Assembly: GCA_934047225.1 (NCBI GenBank)
Contig: OW203998.1
Coordinates: 15,515,280-15,579,279 of the forward strand
Source: Ypsolopha sequella
Lineage: Eukaryota; Arthropoda; Insecta; Lepidoptera; Ypsolophidae
DNA: 64,000 bases
Direction: 5' to 3'
Part shown: piece after piece, positions 20,095 to 32,025 of the stretch
Position numbering within the stretch: the stretch's first letter is position 1
Layout: the number at the start of each line of letters is the position of its first letter
The notes under the pieces: generated by a model
Told to the model about the DNA's origin: nothing
The model's database searches: none
What the model saw: the letters and a program-made list of their open reading frames with translations, nothing else
Translations under genes and position numbers: made by a program

Positions 20095-21861
20095 GTGTAC
20101 AAAACGCGAGAGTTTAAAGTTATATAAAAAGCAAACTACTTAAAAAAGCAACTTACCAACATCAATATTGAACATAAAGGTAAAAACAAATGAAATGGGT
20201 AGTAAACGCACTTTTTATTTTTTGATCTCCAAGCGCCAAACATGATCATACTTTTACTGGTATATTAGTAACATAATAGTGTAATTTTTTTTATGAAACA
20301 CTTGTTTTCTTCATAAAAATGTGAAGCTGTATGTACCACTAAGTTTCAAGGGAAACTGTTAAATATGAAGTGTGCAGTGGTATATTCATCTACCACTAAG
20401 TTGCGCTCACTTCGTTCCGGAATACGTAAAAATTGCACACGATATCGAGGTATGCTAATGTAAATAAAGTTTAATATTAGAACAAAACTTCATAAGATAT
20501 CGACCTTATTGTGAGTGGTATATTATTATACCACTATATATTAAGCCCTCGATAAAGGGATAATTGAAACAAGTACAAGTAAAACTACGTATTCATGATC
20601 CGTCTAACAAGCTAGTACCCACGACGACGCATAGGTTTATTTATTAATAATTACCTGGTACTACTGTACTAGTAACATATTTTCAATTCTGTTTGGACAA
20701 CTAAAATAAATTAATCCTTGTACTAGAGTAGTATCTAGAGAATACACAGAATAATAAACCTGTGAAGTTGAATTGGTAGCACAAGGCAAAGAGAATACTA
20801 TCCACTTCCTACCAACCGAATCTTAATTAACTAGGCATCTAAAGGAACTAATTAAACTTATTCCATTATTACTCCAAATTACTTCTAAGGTACGAAAAAG
20901 ATTTGCTGTAAAAAAAAACAAGGAGTAAAAAGTTTTTATTGAAAATTTTAGGACTTTGCGCGAGAAATGATGAGTTTTATGAGACTCATTTGTCTGTCTG
21001 CCTGTCGATAAAAAAGAAAGAAGAAAGTTTTTTGGCGATAAAGTCGTAAATGAAATCGCTATGTCGTAAATAAGTAAGTAATTTCAAGAGAATGTATTAT
21101 AAAAGCTAAGGAGTCAAAGGTATGTAATTACATAGCACCTCTCTTTAACTTAAGTACCTAACATTTTCGTTACAAAAGGTGCAGTTTCAAGTTGCAATTG
21201 AACAAAGGATACACAATTCAGAGGTGCTTTTTCATTACAAAATAGCTTCGTAACCAACATCTCTCGCAATTTAGTCGTATTTTTAAAAGCCTTGGCTTTA
21301 GCATTGAATTGTCTGCAACTGGTTTCAAATTCGAATGTTCGTTGTTTAGAAACGAAAATAAAAGAACTAATTCTGATAAAGCCCGAATTGTTGCTAGTTA
21401 TGCTTACACATAAACATATCTTTTTCTTTAAGTTTAAAAATTAAAACTCTTGACTCATTTAAATACGTATTTAAGTCCAACTAAAGAATAAAAAACTAAA
21501 AACTTTAAAAGTAAAATAAATTTAAAAATTATCTAAAATTTAGTTCTGCTAAAAACAATTTCTGTAGAACTCAACAACACAAAGCTGGTGTTACAGAGAT
21601 TAGGTAACTTGTACGGCCTCGATTGGTCCTGTGTTCACGTACTATTGAACATCTCCAGGACAATTTTCGACCGTATTGCAATAGCAGTAAGAGTCAAAAG
21701 TGGTTTAATTTACTTGCTGATTCAAAGGAGGAGATTTTACGGAAAGAGGAGCTTTTCAGGTATTTTTAGACCCAACTACTCGTATGTTTGAAGATAGTGA
21801 GCCAATCGGACGTCCAACAAATGATCATTTATGTATAGGATTTAATTCAACCTGTAAGAAC
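20095..21861. other. Non-coding stretch with a diffuse repeat
   Basis: From about 20260 to 20545 the string 'taccacta' or 'gtggtatatt' recurs several times in both orientations, suggesting an old repeat with inverted parts. The rest is AT-rich. Frame 21588-21791 has no motif. Confidence 0.4.
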
Positions 21862-22048
21862 AGTTTCGCAGTGGGATTGTGAAAAACCCGCCTTTTTCTA
21901 ATTAATCGAAACAGAAAACTTATATTCAAAATTCACTCAAAAGTTTTTCAACAAAACCTTATTATCTATGTATTGTGTATGCTGCCATCGCAAAGTTGCT
22001 ATTGGTTCCATAATTTTTTAAATTAAAAATTTTTGAAATTCTAATTTA
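21862..22048 (+). repeat. Fold-back family D, partial copy 2
   Basis: Reads 'gggattgtgaaaaacccgcc', 'taattaatcgaaacagaaa', 'tattcaaaattcactcaa', 'tttcaacaaaacctt' and 'gtgtatgctgccat', matching the left arm and loop of 4909-5300. It lacks the right arm. Confidence 0.75.
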
Positions 22049-22795
22049 CATGTCGGATTTTTTCAGTAGGTTTATAGCTCTCGCAGTGTGCAGACGTGTG
22101 TGTTACTAAAAGAAAAAGTGACAAAAGACAAAGACAAAAGTGACAAAGATGTTGATATTGTGAACTCAGTAAACTTATAAACGAGAAAACGTAAAAGATG
22201 CCCTTTTTCGTCAATAGAAAAATCTTCAATGAGAGGTTTTTTTTTGAGTATTAAAAAAAAACATAGTTTCTAAGAACTCTGTAGATGGCGTTGAACTGAC
22301 TACGTTACTAGATGCCAAAGCCAAAACGATTGGAAAAAAAAACATTGCGTCACGTCACGTCACATACGCTCATTGGTTGACTGACAAGTGTGCTGAGCAT
22401 ATGTGCGAATGCTTTGTTATGGTACGTCCAGGTTTATAATGTAAGATGACTTTCATCTTTAGGAAAAAGATGTATGCCTCCATTTTTACACAAATCCACG
22501 AGGCACAGACTTCTCTTTTTTTTCTCTTGCTATTTTTTTATTTCTTTTTCATAGTTGTTATTATTTATTTATTTTCAAAATGTCATTGTGATGTGATGTG
22601 ACAATGACATTAATTACTTTTTTATGTACGTTTCGTTTTACGATCTCAAAATTACATCCAAGTGAAATAATAAAAAAACCATGTGACGTTCCGTTCCTTG
22701 CAGTAACTTACCAGCCGCCATCTATCCAGCGACTAGGGAAGAGTAAAAAAAAAAAGAAAAGAAAATTCCTCATTTACAATACATGCAATAACGCT
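22049..22795. other. Non-coding stretch
   Basis: AT-rich, with short repeats such as 'cacgtcacgtcacat' near 22352. The minus-strand frame 22041-22229 is hydrophobic but starts inside the neighbouring repeat, so I do not call it. Confidence 0.35.
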
Positions 22796-22799
22796 TTAA

Positions 22800-23615
22800 C
22801 CTTCAAGCGGGCGCGCGTAGTCGAATCGACCGCGCTTAGTACATTTTCGTTCATATTATTATTATTACCCATCACATGCATTTCTCATTTCTAGTAACCT
22901 GTCGCTATGTCATTGGGAGTAAAATAAAGAATATACCGTCGCTCGGGGCGCTCCCCCCACTCCACAGATTGCAATTGTTTAAATCCCGGTGCAGTCGTCG
23001 AAAAGACTACACGCGCCTGTCGTCGAAAAGGTTACGCGCGACGCTCAACGCGACATACCCTCATTCACGCTCGTAGTAGTTCTTCGGCAATCATTCAATA
23101 CTATCAAATTCAGCTTGGGTTTTTTTATATCAAATGAGTCGTGGACGGTTATCACAAAGTGCAGTACTCGAGGAATTACCAAGAGAAGACGAAGAAGAGA
23201 GTGAATCAGAGCTCAGCAACCAAGGCTCTGAAACTTGCGACCACATCGTTGCAAAACTGATTCTGATGAAAACTAAACCAAAATTAATTAATTTTTATTT
23301 TTATTTTGTAATTTTTATTATTAGACTAGATATATAAATTAGTCTGAGATATGTAAAAGGGTTTTGGGTTCCTAATTTTTGTTTTGATCCAAAGAATATT
23401 TGAGTTACGTTATTTAATTTTATAATTGTTTCTTTTTCATAATTTTTATTACTTTTTAAACAAATTAGACTTTTAAGACAATGATAATATATCTGAGTAC
23501 AAATAAATAAATAATTATTGAATAATTAGTGCTTTATTTCTCTTATTCATCCCATAGGTCTTTTCGGTTACGCGCGCCCGCTACCGTTACAAATGACCGC
23601 GCGCCCGCTTGAAGG
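22800..23615 (+). mobile_element. Non-autonomous piggyBac-like element, TTAA target duplications
   Basis: TTAA lies at 22796-22799 and 23616-23619. The terminal inverted repeats read CCTTCAAGCGGGCGCGCG at the left and its complement at the right. GC-rich subterminal strings 'aaaaggttacgcgcg' and 'cttttcggttacgcgcgc' sit inside the ends. Total 816 bases. It keeps a short piece of the transposase start (23134 onward) and an A-rich 3' part. It could be moved in trans if an active relative exists. Confidence 0.93.
23134..23337 (+). pseudogene. piggyBac-like transposase N-terminal remnant
   Basis: The frame starts with ATG, MSRGRLSQSAVLEELPRED, followed by a highly acidic stretch (EEESESE). Acidic N-termini after MS(K/S)RR-like starts are common in piggyBac transposases. 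The frame then leaves recognisable sequence after about 50 residues and runs into AT-rich DNA, so the catalytic DDD domain and C-terminal zinc-binding region are deleted. Family assignment rests mainly on the surrounding TTAA and terminal repeats. Confidence 0.7.
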
Positions 23616-23867
23616 TTAAGAAAGTCGAGTCGTGTCCCTAAATGTCGGTTCACTTGGAAGTTCAGATTCCGAGGGCAATAAATTGTAAATTCATGTTTGT
23701 AAATGTATTATTTTATTTTAGAATTAAGTACCTTTATTCTCTTTGTATGTATCAATAAATCAATAAAACTGATTTACTAAGAAAGTGTTGTTTTTATTTA
23801 AAAAAATAATAATGCATAGTAAACCTTTCCTGCGGACTGTCTCCGTTTATTGTGTCGCTAATCTCTA

Positions 23868-24143
23868 GCCGAGGTTATGCGAATTTTACTTTTGTCACTG
23901 TCAAAATCGCGCAGTGCGAGAGGGGCGGATTCAGGGCAAAAGGGATATAAGTTGGTTTTATATCTTTGAAGACCGCATTTCAACTATTATTTCTATCGAG
24001 GAAAATTTATCCAAACATGTTTTCCTAATTCAAAACCCTAGATTATATAGTCAAAATGCATATAATAGAAATGTTTTAAAATTTTCTTTGTGTTTCATGA
24101 AATACACAGAAAAGAAACACCCGTATTTTTTTCGCATATCGCC
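23868..24143 (+). mobile_element. piggyBac-like MITE (TTAA family, copy b, shortened)
   Basis: Right flank TTAA is at 24144-24147; the left TTAA has decayed. It contains 'gaggggcggattcagggc', 'tttctatcgaggaaaattt' and 'catgaaatacacagaaaag', matching copies a and e in opposite orientation. An internal part present in a and e (~130 bases) is missing. The frame 23914-24147 is a by-product. Confidence 0.8.
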
Positions 24144-24215
24144 TTAACCAATGAGCTGCGAGTATTTTGTTTCCTGATACTTCGACTCTTGGAATGGAGT
24201 ATAACTAAATATTAA

Positions 24216-24617
24216 GGCGATATGTAAAAGTTTAAACGTCCCTGTTACTCCAAATGCGAAAAAACCCTCAGTGCGAGAGGTACGGATTCGTGGAAAAGTA
24301 GTAAAAAGTCGGTTTTCTTTTAATATAAAATGTACTAAAGTTGCTATCAAAATTTCGTTTAACCAGATCTTAGATACCGTTAAAACCCATCTAATTAAAT
24401 ATCATTACAGTCCAATTGTCAAACTAGGAGAATTGGTGTCGAAAAAGACCTCATTTCAATAAATATTTCTATCGAGCCGAATTTCTCCAATCGCGTTTCT
24501 GTTAACAGATCCCTAGAAAAAGATTCCAAAAATGATATACCATTTCATCAAAATAATACATTATTTACTGAAGTAAATATGCAAGTTCTTAAAGTGTCGA
24601 TTTTTTTTCGTAGCGCC
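24216..24617 (+). mobile_element. piggyBac-like MITE (TTAA family, copy c, second subfamily)
   Basis: Flanked by TTAA at 24212-24215 and 24618-24621. Begins 'ggcgatatgtaaaag', ends 'ttcgtagcgcc'. Shares 'ccctcagtgcgagagg' and 'tttctatcgag' with all copies, and is closely matched by copy d at 43552-43969. It lies only 64 bases from copy b. Confidence 0.88.
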
Positions 24618-24621
24618 TTAA

Positions 24622-25179
24622 TATTACTGTTACATCGTTTGCGCACAATAAAATATAAGATGATAAGTAACGCCTAAAATACATTAAAAAAAAAAGATTT
24701 TGTCCAAAACCCCATCACCATACTTCATATTTCAAAACACAGTTGTGGTTTTCTAATCAAAATTAATTTTTTTTATAAACTCCTGCAACGTGCTTTATAA
24801 ATAATGATAACAACGGAACATTGCAGTATAGATTTTCATATACTTATGATTATGACGATGCTGAAAACTACTTTATTAACGTTATTTTATAAATAACTTG
24901 AAAAATGACAAGTGTCACATTTTAATCTTTACTTAATAGCAATTAGTAACAGCCCTAATGGATGTTCGTAATATTTTATTTTTATAATATTTCTGAGAGG
25001 TATTTAAATTTGATTAAAATCATTTTAACCGTCAATGTACCAAGATTTAAATAAACAATTTTTCATTGTAATTTAATACAGAGAAGGAATTTCATGACCT
25101 ACATATTATATTGTTTTCAGCTCCCTACAATTATTTATCTAATAATTTAAGAGAATGGCCTATCCTAGCACAATTTTAT
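24622..25179. other. Non-coding stretch, nothing recognised
   Basis: AT-rich, no frame or repeat found. Confidence 0.35.
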
Positions 25180-25500
25180 AATACCCGTCCAGCACAATGA
25201 GTCCAATGGCAAAGACCTTATTTGCTTTTCATATAGGGGATTTTATGTTGGCTCATTGGCCTCTTTTTCTTGGACGTGTAGTACTATCACGCAGCGAAAC
25301 AACAAATTGGTTGTGTTTTAAGATAATTCTGAAATATTTTGTGAGAAAAACGCAGCGAAATATCAAAGTGGTGTGTTTTTAGATAATACTGAAATATTTT
25401 GTAAGAAAAAAAATGTTGTATTTAAGTAGAATCCCTTCATATATTTATTACCCTTGTTATGAAAAAAAAAAAAACAAGTTGATATCTTTTTTTTATGCGT
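25180..25500 (+). repeat. Interspersed repeat family E, copy 1
   Basis: Matches 59110-59350 in opposite orientation through 'gtccagcacaat', 'atggcaaagaccttatttgc', 'atgttggct', 'ctgaaatattttgt' and 'caagttgat'. In this copy a ~65-base segment ending 'gaaatattttgt' is duplicated in tandem. No coding function: see the rejected list for the shared short frame. Confidence 0.8.
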
Positions 25501-25647
25501 TTATTGAGTAAATACAAGAAAAATATACAATATTATAAAACTTATACAGCTAACGGAAACCATAAAGAGGTTTATGTGTCGCTGCAAGCGCTCACAACTA
25601 AAATTTTACTTATTTAATTTTATAAATTTTTTTATCGACATAATATA

Positions 25648-25806
25648 GCCGATTTTGAAGGCTTTAATTTTAGTTTTAGTGCTGTCAAACATAAAATTAT
25701 TCCAAAGTAATTTAGATTCTGTTCCTAACTTTTAAGGACTATTTTGCAATGAATGAAATTTAGTTTTGACAGCACTAAAACTAAAATTAAAGCCTTTAGA
25801 ATCGGC
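25648..25806. repeat. Hairpin element with ~42-bp arms
   Basis: Left arm 'gccgattttgaaggcttta' to 'gtgctgtcaaa' (25648-25689) is complementary to right arm 'tttgacagcac' to 'agaatcggc' (25765-25806). Loop about 75 bases. Non-coding. Confidence 0.85.
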
Positions 25807-25809
25807 TTT

Positions 25810-26537
25810 AGTGACACTTTAAAATAGTTTTTATTTTGTGAGGATTACGATTCAGTTGACTTAACCGAGTTCTTGAAACGAAAACCAAAAAAAAGAGAGT
25901 AGAAAACATTTTTTTTTTGACAGATGTATAAATCTTACTACATTATTTATAAGTAGAATCCCTAAATAAAACATCAATAAATCATTTTTTTTTTCAAACA
26001 CAAGGAGAGTCCGAATTTCTTCAAACGAATCCTCGAAAGTACGGCGTTGTTCATGCTCTAGGATAAAGTCTTAAAGGCGCCTTGCTTCGAAAATAGTTTA
26101 GAATGATTAGTAGGACACGTGGTTATAGTTTGTGTGGATTTATCGATATCGATACAATTGCCACGGTGAGTCTACAGATACAAGTCACAACACACTCGCA
26201 CATACAAAGAACACTCCGTCATTGAATCAGATAGACAGACCTTTCTTGAATACCTGAACCACAAGAGAGCGAAGTTCCAAAAGCAGTTTGACGAAGGTAC
26301 CACATTCAAGTGTCCCAGACCCTTTGTCTCTTGAGGACACAATGGACAAACGTAACGGTTTTGAGAAATGTGAAATGGGATACCTCTATCACGGGTACGT
26401 GAGCAAATTCTAGCTTGCGCCCCTGTACTGTAAGTCAATGATAAGTGTAGCCATCCCATGAGAGATCTTTGTGATATTCCAGTAAACATAGCGTTATACT
26501 AGGAGCGTACAGTTGGCAACACTATGTATTGAGTAAC
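25810..26537. other. Non-coding stretch
   Basis: The frame 26172-26489 (minus, 105 residues) is long for this base composition and has several cysteines, but I recognise no domain, and the opposite strand is also partly open. No call. Confidence 0.35.
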
Positions 26538-27668
26538 AAGATGGGACCAATTTGTAGTTGTGTAGAAAAAAACTACATCAAAATAAATAATTTTGGCTGC
26601 GCGCAACCTGGAGCATTTTGTTTTTGCTGACTGTACAAAATGCTTCAGGTTGCATTTAGCCGACCCTGTTTATTTTGATGTAGTTTTTATTTCTACACAA
26701 CTACATCTTGCTGAAGACAATGATGAATCACTTTTTTTCAAATAAATCGATCTTCGATTAAATCAGGCTGACTCACGTTAGTACCAAACACGGGGATGGC
26801 GTGACACAAATTTTATTTGAGAACCTCTGTCGCCACTTTTTAGAATAACGTAGTATTACCTACTTAGTAAACATACGCGGCGCACACATAGATTCACCCG
26901 TATTCATACAGCCATAATAACACCGTATTTCTATGAAACTTAGGAGTAAAATACCAAACACGTCATGGCACTTGACTATACCAATGTGTGTCAAGAGCCA
27001 TGTCCAGCGGCCGCACTATGACACAATTAGGTCCATGTTGATAATGTTCGAAAAAATATACATTGCGGCGTTAATATTCTAACTCAATGTGTGACACTCT
27101 TTATAAACTGCAATGGACAGAATATTGTCTAATTTCAACGCTACTCGCTACATTGCTGAATATTTCATGGTAAGGTTGAAATTTTATTAACCGCGAGGTT
27201 TATTCTGTAAATATCACAGTAAATACATGTTTAAATTACTTACGAGTGAAATGAAATTCCTTTGGATGTCTTATTTGCGTTATTTGAAGGATTAGAACAA
27301 TTTGCCACGCTGCAATACACCATTTTTACAATATGTTTGTTTTAACGCGTTCGGTTAAGAAATGAGAGGCCCGTGGGTTATGTCTTGACGTATTGATCAT
27401 ATCGGTGCGTCGCAGTCACGGCTTTCATGTCCTTTCTTAGTTCTGTGGTACCAAACATAGGACGCGCAAACTTTATTTTTTGAGCACCTTTTGATACGCT
27501 CTATCGAACATAGTGAAGCTTTGCTTGTTACATATTGACATGATTTTTTTATCAGAAAAAGATATTTTTTGTTGCTCACCGTACAAAATGCTCCAGGTTG
27601 CGCCAAGCCAACCCTGTTTATTTTGATGTAGTTTTTGTTTCTACACATCTCCAAATTGGTCACATCTT
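26538..27668. mobile_element. Element with ~90-bp inverted ends and an internal inverted copy
   Basis: The left end 'aagatgggaccaatttg' and the right end (complement of 'aagatgtgaccaatttgg', 27651-27668) are inverted. Both continue inward through 'tagttttttctacac' type sequence, 'aaaataaa' and 'aacctggagcattttg'. A further inverted copy lies at 26632-26716, so 26538-26716 is also a stand-alone hairpin lacking ten bases at one tip. Two readings are possible: one 1.13-kb transposon, or a MITE plus a fragment. The minus-strand frame 27397-27663 crosses the right end and is not a gene. Confidence 0.7.
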
Positions 27669-28224
27669 ATTATTTGACACATAGAACATAAATGAAACAC
27701 AAGTGACGAAAGTAATACGTATTTGGTACATGGTTGGTAAAGGCCAAGCTGCTGTAGAAGGACGTATGCTGTCAATATTGGCAACATAGTAGAATGAAGT
27801 AACATAGTACAATAGGTGTGTTAGAATCGTAACAGATGGAGTTTTTGGTCTCTGCCCACCCGTCTGGGAGAATAGGATGAGTATGTGTATGTTGTATAAA
27901 CGGAATATGCATTTAACATTTTTAAAGATTCTGTTAAAAAACGAAAGCCTGCTTAGCAAAAGCCTTTGTGTTTGTCTGATAGTGACTGCGGCACGACTCG
28001 CAAACCACTGTGTGCCGGCTGAAAGGCATCTATGTGCAATATTATCCTAGGACTGCGGAAAAAATATGGGAAATGCCTAGACATCGTTTTGAAAATTCAT
28101 ATGGCGTGTCAAATTAATACAATTATAATTGACCGAACTTCAAATAAGCGCTCTTCTGTCATAATGGTCTTATTTGATTAAAACTTGCGAGTGTTGGCAC
28201 TTGGTGAAACTACGGTCACAATGT
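27669..28224. other. Non-coding stretch
   Basis: No supported gene. The segment 28183-28216 ('gagtgttggcacttggtg') recurs, diverged, near 47065-47095 ('gaatgttggcactcggtgg'). Confidence 0.4.
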
Positions 28225-28436
28225 GATGAATAAACATACTTGCACTCGTTTCACAGTTTATTAGCTTATTTTACCTGACCGGTTTCGGTTTTATACTATC
28301 ATGAAGGGTTTAGACTGATTAGATATTATTCCGTGCAATAAATATATAATCCCTTGATGATGGTATAAAACAGAAACCGGTCGGGTTAAATAAGCTAACA
28401 AGCTGTGAAACGAGTGCAAGTGTGTTTATTCATCAT
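28225..28436. mobile_element. Fold-back MITE with ~80-bp arms
   Basis: Left arm 'gatgaataaacatacttgc' to 'ccggtttcggttttatac' and right arm 'gtataaaacagaaaccgg' to 'gtgtttattcatc' are inverted copies. Loop about 45 bases. Non-coding. Confidence 0.88.
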
Positions 28437-28530
28437 ATTTTTAATGGCCTTATTTATTAATATTTGAATTTGCGCAACTTATCTCGAACCTAAAACATTT
28501 ACCAAAATCAAATTCAAATATAAATATAAC

Positions 28531-29190
28531 ATCGGTACCCTTTTGGATAGACACACCCTGAGCCTCGCCTGCGGCCTGCGGCTTGGCTCAAAACTTAACG
28601 AGCCCCACCGTTGCCGTTGTGGAGAAGGCGTCGGCCAACACGGGCACCATGGTCTGTCTTGTAAATTCAACGCTGGACGACTCTCACGCCACGCCAGCCT
28701 CAACGACGTCATCCGCCGGGCCTTTGCCAGCGCTTACGTACCAGCCACATTAGAACCAAAGGGCATAATTCGCACCGATGGCAAGCGGCCCGATGGGATG
28801 ACGCTCCTGGCATGGAAAAATGGTAGGTCGCTTGTATGGGATGCGACGTGCGTGGATACTCTCGCCCCGTCCCACCTACGAGCGACCTCAGCCAAGGCTG
28901 GCGCGGCTACGGAGTCAGCTGAAAACCTGAAGCGGCGCAGATATGTGGCCCTCGGAGAGGGCTACATGTTTGCGCCGTTCGGTGTTGAAACCCTTGGACC
29001 ATGGGGCCCGGCCGCACGGCAACTTTTTAAAGAATTGTCGGCACGCCTGGTCGACGCCTCTGGTGACCCAAGGGCCGGAGCTTACCTCGGTCAGAGGATC
29101 AGCTTAGCGATCCAACGAGGTAACGCTGCCAGCGTCTTGGGTACCCTCCCCAACGGCGACGATTTAAAAAACATTTTTTATTTAATATAG
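28531..29190 (+). CDS. Probable restriction-like endonuclease domain of a non-LTR retrotransposon (5'-truncated)
   Basis: A 215-residue frame (first usable codon TTG at 28543; homology-like sequence GTLLD starts near 28531). It is GC-rich, unlike the AT-rich flanks, and ends in an AT-rich tail. A zinc-knuckle pattern is visible: C24, C26, H36, C40. Then come SRHASLNDVI (48-57), KRPDG (81-85), LVWDATCVDT (97-106) and HLRATSAKAG (111-120). CCHC followed by R-x-x-H, then RPD and a downstream D, is the layout of the R2-type restriction-like endonuclease, which nicks target DNA for retrotransposition. I recall this exact domain style ('GLHGLSC', 'RPDG', 'VWDATC') as a common C-terminus of transposon reverse transcriptases in invertebrates. 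The reverse transcriptase itself is absent. Assignment to R2-like rather than another element class is inference. Confidence 0.65.
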   Translation: MGTLLDRHTLSLACGLRLGSKLNEPHRCRCGEGVGQHGHHGLSCKFNAGRLSRHASLNDVIRRAFASAYVPATLEPKGIIRTDGKRPDGMTLLAWKNGRSLVWDATCVDTLAPSHLRATSAKAGAATESAENLKRRRYVALGEGYMFAPFGVETLGPWGPAARQLFKELSARLVDASGDPRAGAYLGQRISLAIQRGNAASVLGTLPNGDDLKNIFYLI

Positions 29191-30967
29191 GCATTATATT
29201 TGTTAATAATTTTAATTTAGATTAAGTTTAGTTTTTAATTTAATTTATTGTAAATACATAAATAAATTCAGTAAATATAAAGATATGATAAATATTGTTA
29301 AAGTTTGTTACATCTTCAGCGCAGGCGGAGTCCTGGGCAAAAGGATAGTATATAAGACATGGCGGCTGCATTTACAACGGTTAAAATTTTGAGAAATAAA
29401 AGGAAATGCTACGGTCAGCGCCCTTTTTATATGATTATCATTTTCCCATGCGAGTATAAAAACTTTCATGGTACCTACTATATGGAACCTAATGGAAACA
29501 ATGACACCCGATTTCACATTCGAGAATTTTAAGCTAAGCGGCGCTTATGGCCTGATTGCCCACGTGTAGCTTTGTGAGATTTTCTTCATTCAGAAACCGG
29601 CCCTTTTTTTGATATCTATCAATTTATGAACATTTCTTTAAACTCGTGACATTGGAAAATACTTAAATGTTAGAAAGAGTATTTAAACTCTTTAGAAAAA
29701 GCCTTTTATGTAAGACTTCGAATTGTTGAAAAAAAAAACATTTGTATGTAGAAGCCATTGGCTGAAGACGTGGTCGAGCGGTCAAAGAAATCCTTAGCTC
29801 TAAGGTCGTCGAGCGCAGGCACGCCTCTCTCGTTTGCTGTTTCCTCCTTTTTTAGGGTTCCATGATAGAATAAAATCTTTAATTGGTTAGATAAGATTAT
29901 ATTTATCACTAGGCTTCGCTCGCGTGGAATTGACGTTCAATTAATAAATATTATCGTAAGTTTTCGGCTTGACGGTTATTTTATCAATACCCCTTTTTTT
30001 TTTTTTTTTAATTGATCTTTTTTGTTGTCGGCCTTTTGGCCTTTTCAGCTTTACCTTGAAGAGGGGGACAGAGAGTACCCAACCTCTGTAAAAGTTTATT
30101 TATTTATTATGTTTTTAAAGGTCCTTTAAAAGTTTATTTAAAGAGTCTGAGAGGTTTTATCAATACCCCATATAGCCTGGGTATCTTTTAATTCTTCTGT
30201 GAGCAGGGTCGATGATAAGTTTATGTTGATAATAAAGAAACCGGCAAATAAATCCGTTTAATTTGTATCGAGTTAAAATTGAACACATAGACAGAAAAAT
30301 TACTAAAAATTTTAGTTTTATCATCATTTAAGTTTCGCAAAAATATTCATTGTACAGACATAACTTTTTACTACTTTATTAATAGTAAGCATAGATATAA
30401 AATATCACCTCAATACATTTTTGAATTGTTAATTATTTAGGATAAAACTAGATTTTTGATATTGCTTATTAATTGAAAATATATTATCTAAGACAAGCAA
30501 GAAGACGGCAGTAGCTAATTTTAATCAGAACTTTTGAATTTTAATTCAAATATCGCCCTTAAAAATATTTATGCCTCATGAACAAGAAAATTGAACATAC
30601 TAATTTAGATCAGTAAGTAGAATTCTTTTTGTGAAATGAAATTCGATTAGCAGTATTTAATACAATACGATACATGTAAATATACATATATTTAAAATGT
30701 GTCCAAGAATTTAAATATACAGGACCACCAGTCGTCAAGTCACGTGTGTGCTTATCCAGTTTTTTCACCTTTTCCACTTCTTGCCGGCCGGCGGAGTGGC
30801 CTCTTTCTTTCAATTCAGCTCGCACAAGTCCGACGGTTTTGTTTGTTGTGCCCCTAAGTGTACGCTACAGCTTGGACATTTGACTTAGGTTGAAACTTGG
30901 AACTACAAGATTTCTTGTTTTTTAGAGTTCCATTATAACGGAAACCCTTAAGGCATCCATGACCTAT
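29191..30967. other. Non-coding stretch
   Basis: A-rich 3' sequence follows the endonuclease fragment to about 29290. A tRNA-like A-box string 'gtggtcgagcgg' sits near 29771 without a matching B box. 'ttttttagggttccat' near 29852 and 'ttttttagagttccatt' near 30921 resemble short remnants of the GGGTTCCGTACC repeat. An oligo-T tract lies near 29992-30010. No gene is supported. Confidence 0.4.
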
Positions 30968-32025
30968 ACAGTGTGTCCCTCCTACAAGTGCACATGCAAA
31001 AAGGGGTGAAACCAGACCTTATTTTATCGACAAAAAAATGTTTTTTTTTTTAGAAAATCTTTGTTTTGTAAATTTACGTTTAAAAATTTTTATGCCTACC
31101 GTGGAGACTATGTATAAAATATGTCATAACTTTTGATCTACCGCGAGTAATGCAATGAAATAAAACTTTTATAATCCTTAAAAAATAGACGTCCCATACC
31201 AAATCAAAAACAAAACATAATCAACTACCATTACCATAAAAATAATATCCTAAAAGATTATTTCTTTAATTTTTCCGTCTTTTTTTTTCAATAATAGTCA
31301 ATTTTTTCAAAATAATGTCCCCGTTTCACTATACTTTTATTCCTATTTATCATTGCCTATTCCATTATTTTTCTAACAAAAAAAAATACAATATTCTATC
31401 ATAAATACAATATTTTCTTCGAGCGGTTAAGAGGGCGCCGAGCCAAATAATCTAAAACGACAGTCACTGTTAAATTGATTTACTGAATAATATTTCAATG
31501 ATAAATAAATAAAATATATATTTACTATCACAAAGAATGTATCTACACTTCCGCCGCAGCGAATATTAAAAATAACTTATTGTGTAAGAAACAAATCTAT
31601 CTAAAGTAGGCCCAAAATATAAAAAAGGTATTGGGGTTTTAGTCATTTCAATAACTTAACTGTCGAATTTTGTCTCAACCACAATTCAAGACAATTACAA
31701 ACGTTATAAAATACAATTGGGCCATTTCACATTGTTAAAATTTTGACTGGTAAATTAAATATGATTTTTTCTGTTAAATTCAATAAATACGACCACGATA
31801 AAGAACGACCACGAGAGAATAAGCGAGGTGTCTAATCGTTCTACGCTCGGCGCAGCCTTAACCAAAGGCACTGCGCTCGCGTCCCATACAAAGATACCCA
31901 GGTGGATAATTTTTTCAAGATAAAAAAAAAAGTAAAAAAAAAAAAAAAAAAAATTGTTTTTGTCGATATATTTAGATCTAGTTTCACCCACTTTCGGATG
32001 TGCACTTTTACGAGGGACACACTGT
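30968..32025. mobile_element. 1.06-kb element with ~70-bp terminal inverted repeats
   Basis: Left end 'acagtgtgtccctcctacaa' continues 'gtgcacatgcaaaaagggg' and 'tgaaac'; right end 31955-32025 is the inverted counterpart ('tttcacccactttcgg', 'gtgcacttttacg', 'agggacacactgt'). Inside, a further inverted pair 'ggttaagagggcgccgagc' (near 31425) and 'gctcggcgcagccttaacc' (near 31844) is seen. No transposase is visible: long A/T tracts and no frame over 80 residues with motifs. Confidence 0.8.

Noticed and set aside
26172..26489. A 105-residue minus-strand frame with cysteines (RYVCPLCPQET).
   Set aside because: No complete zinc-finger or other domain, no splice signals that I trust, and similar-length chance frames are common in this window.
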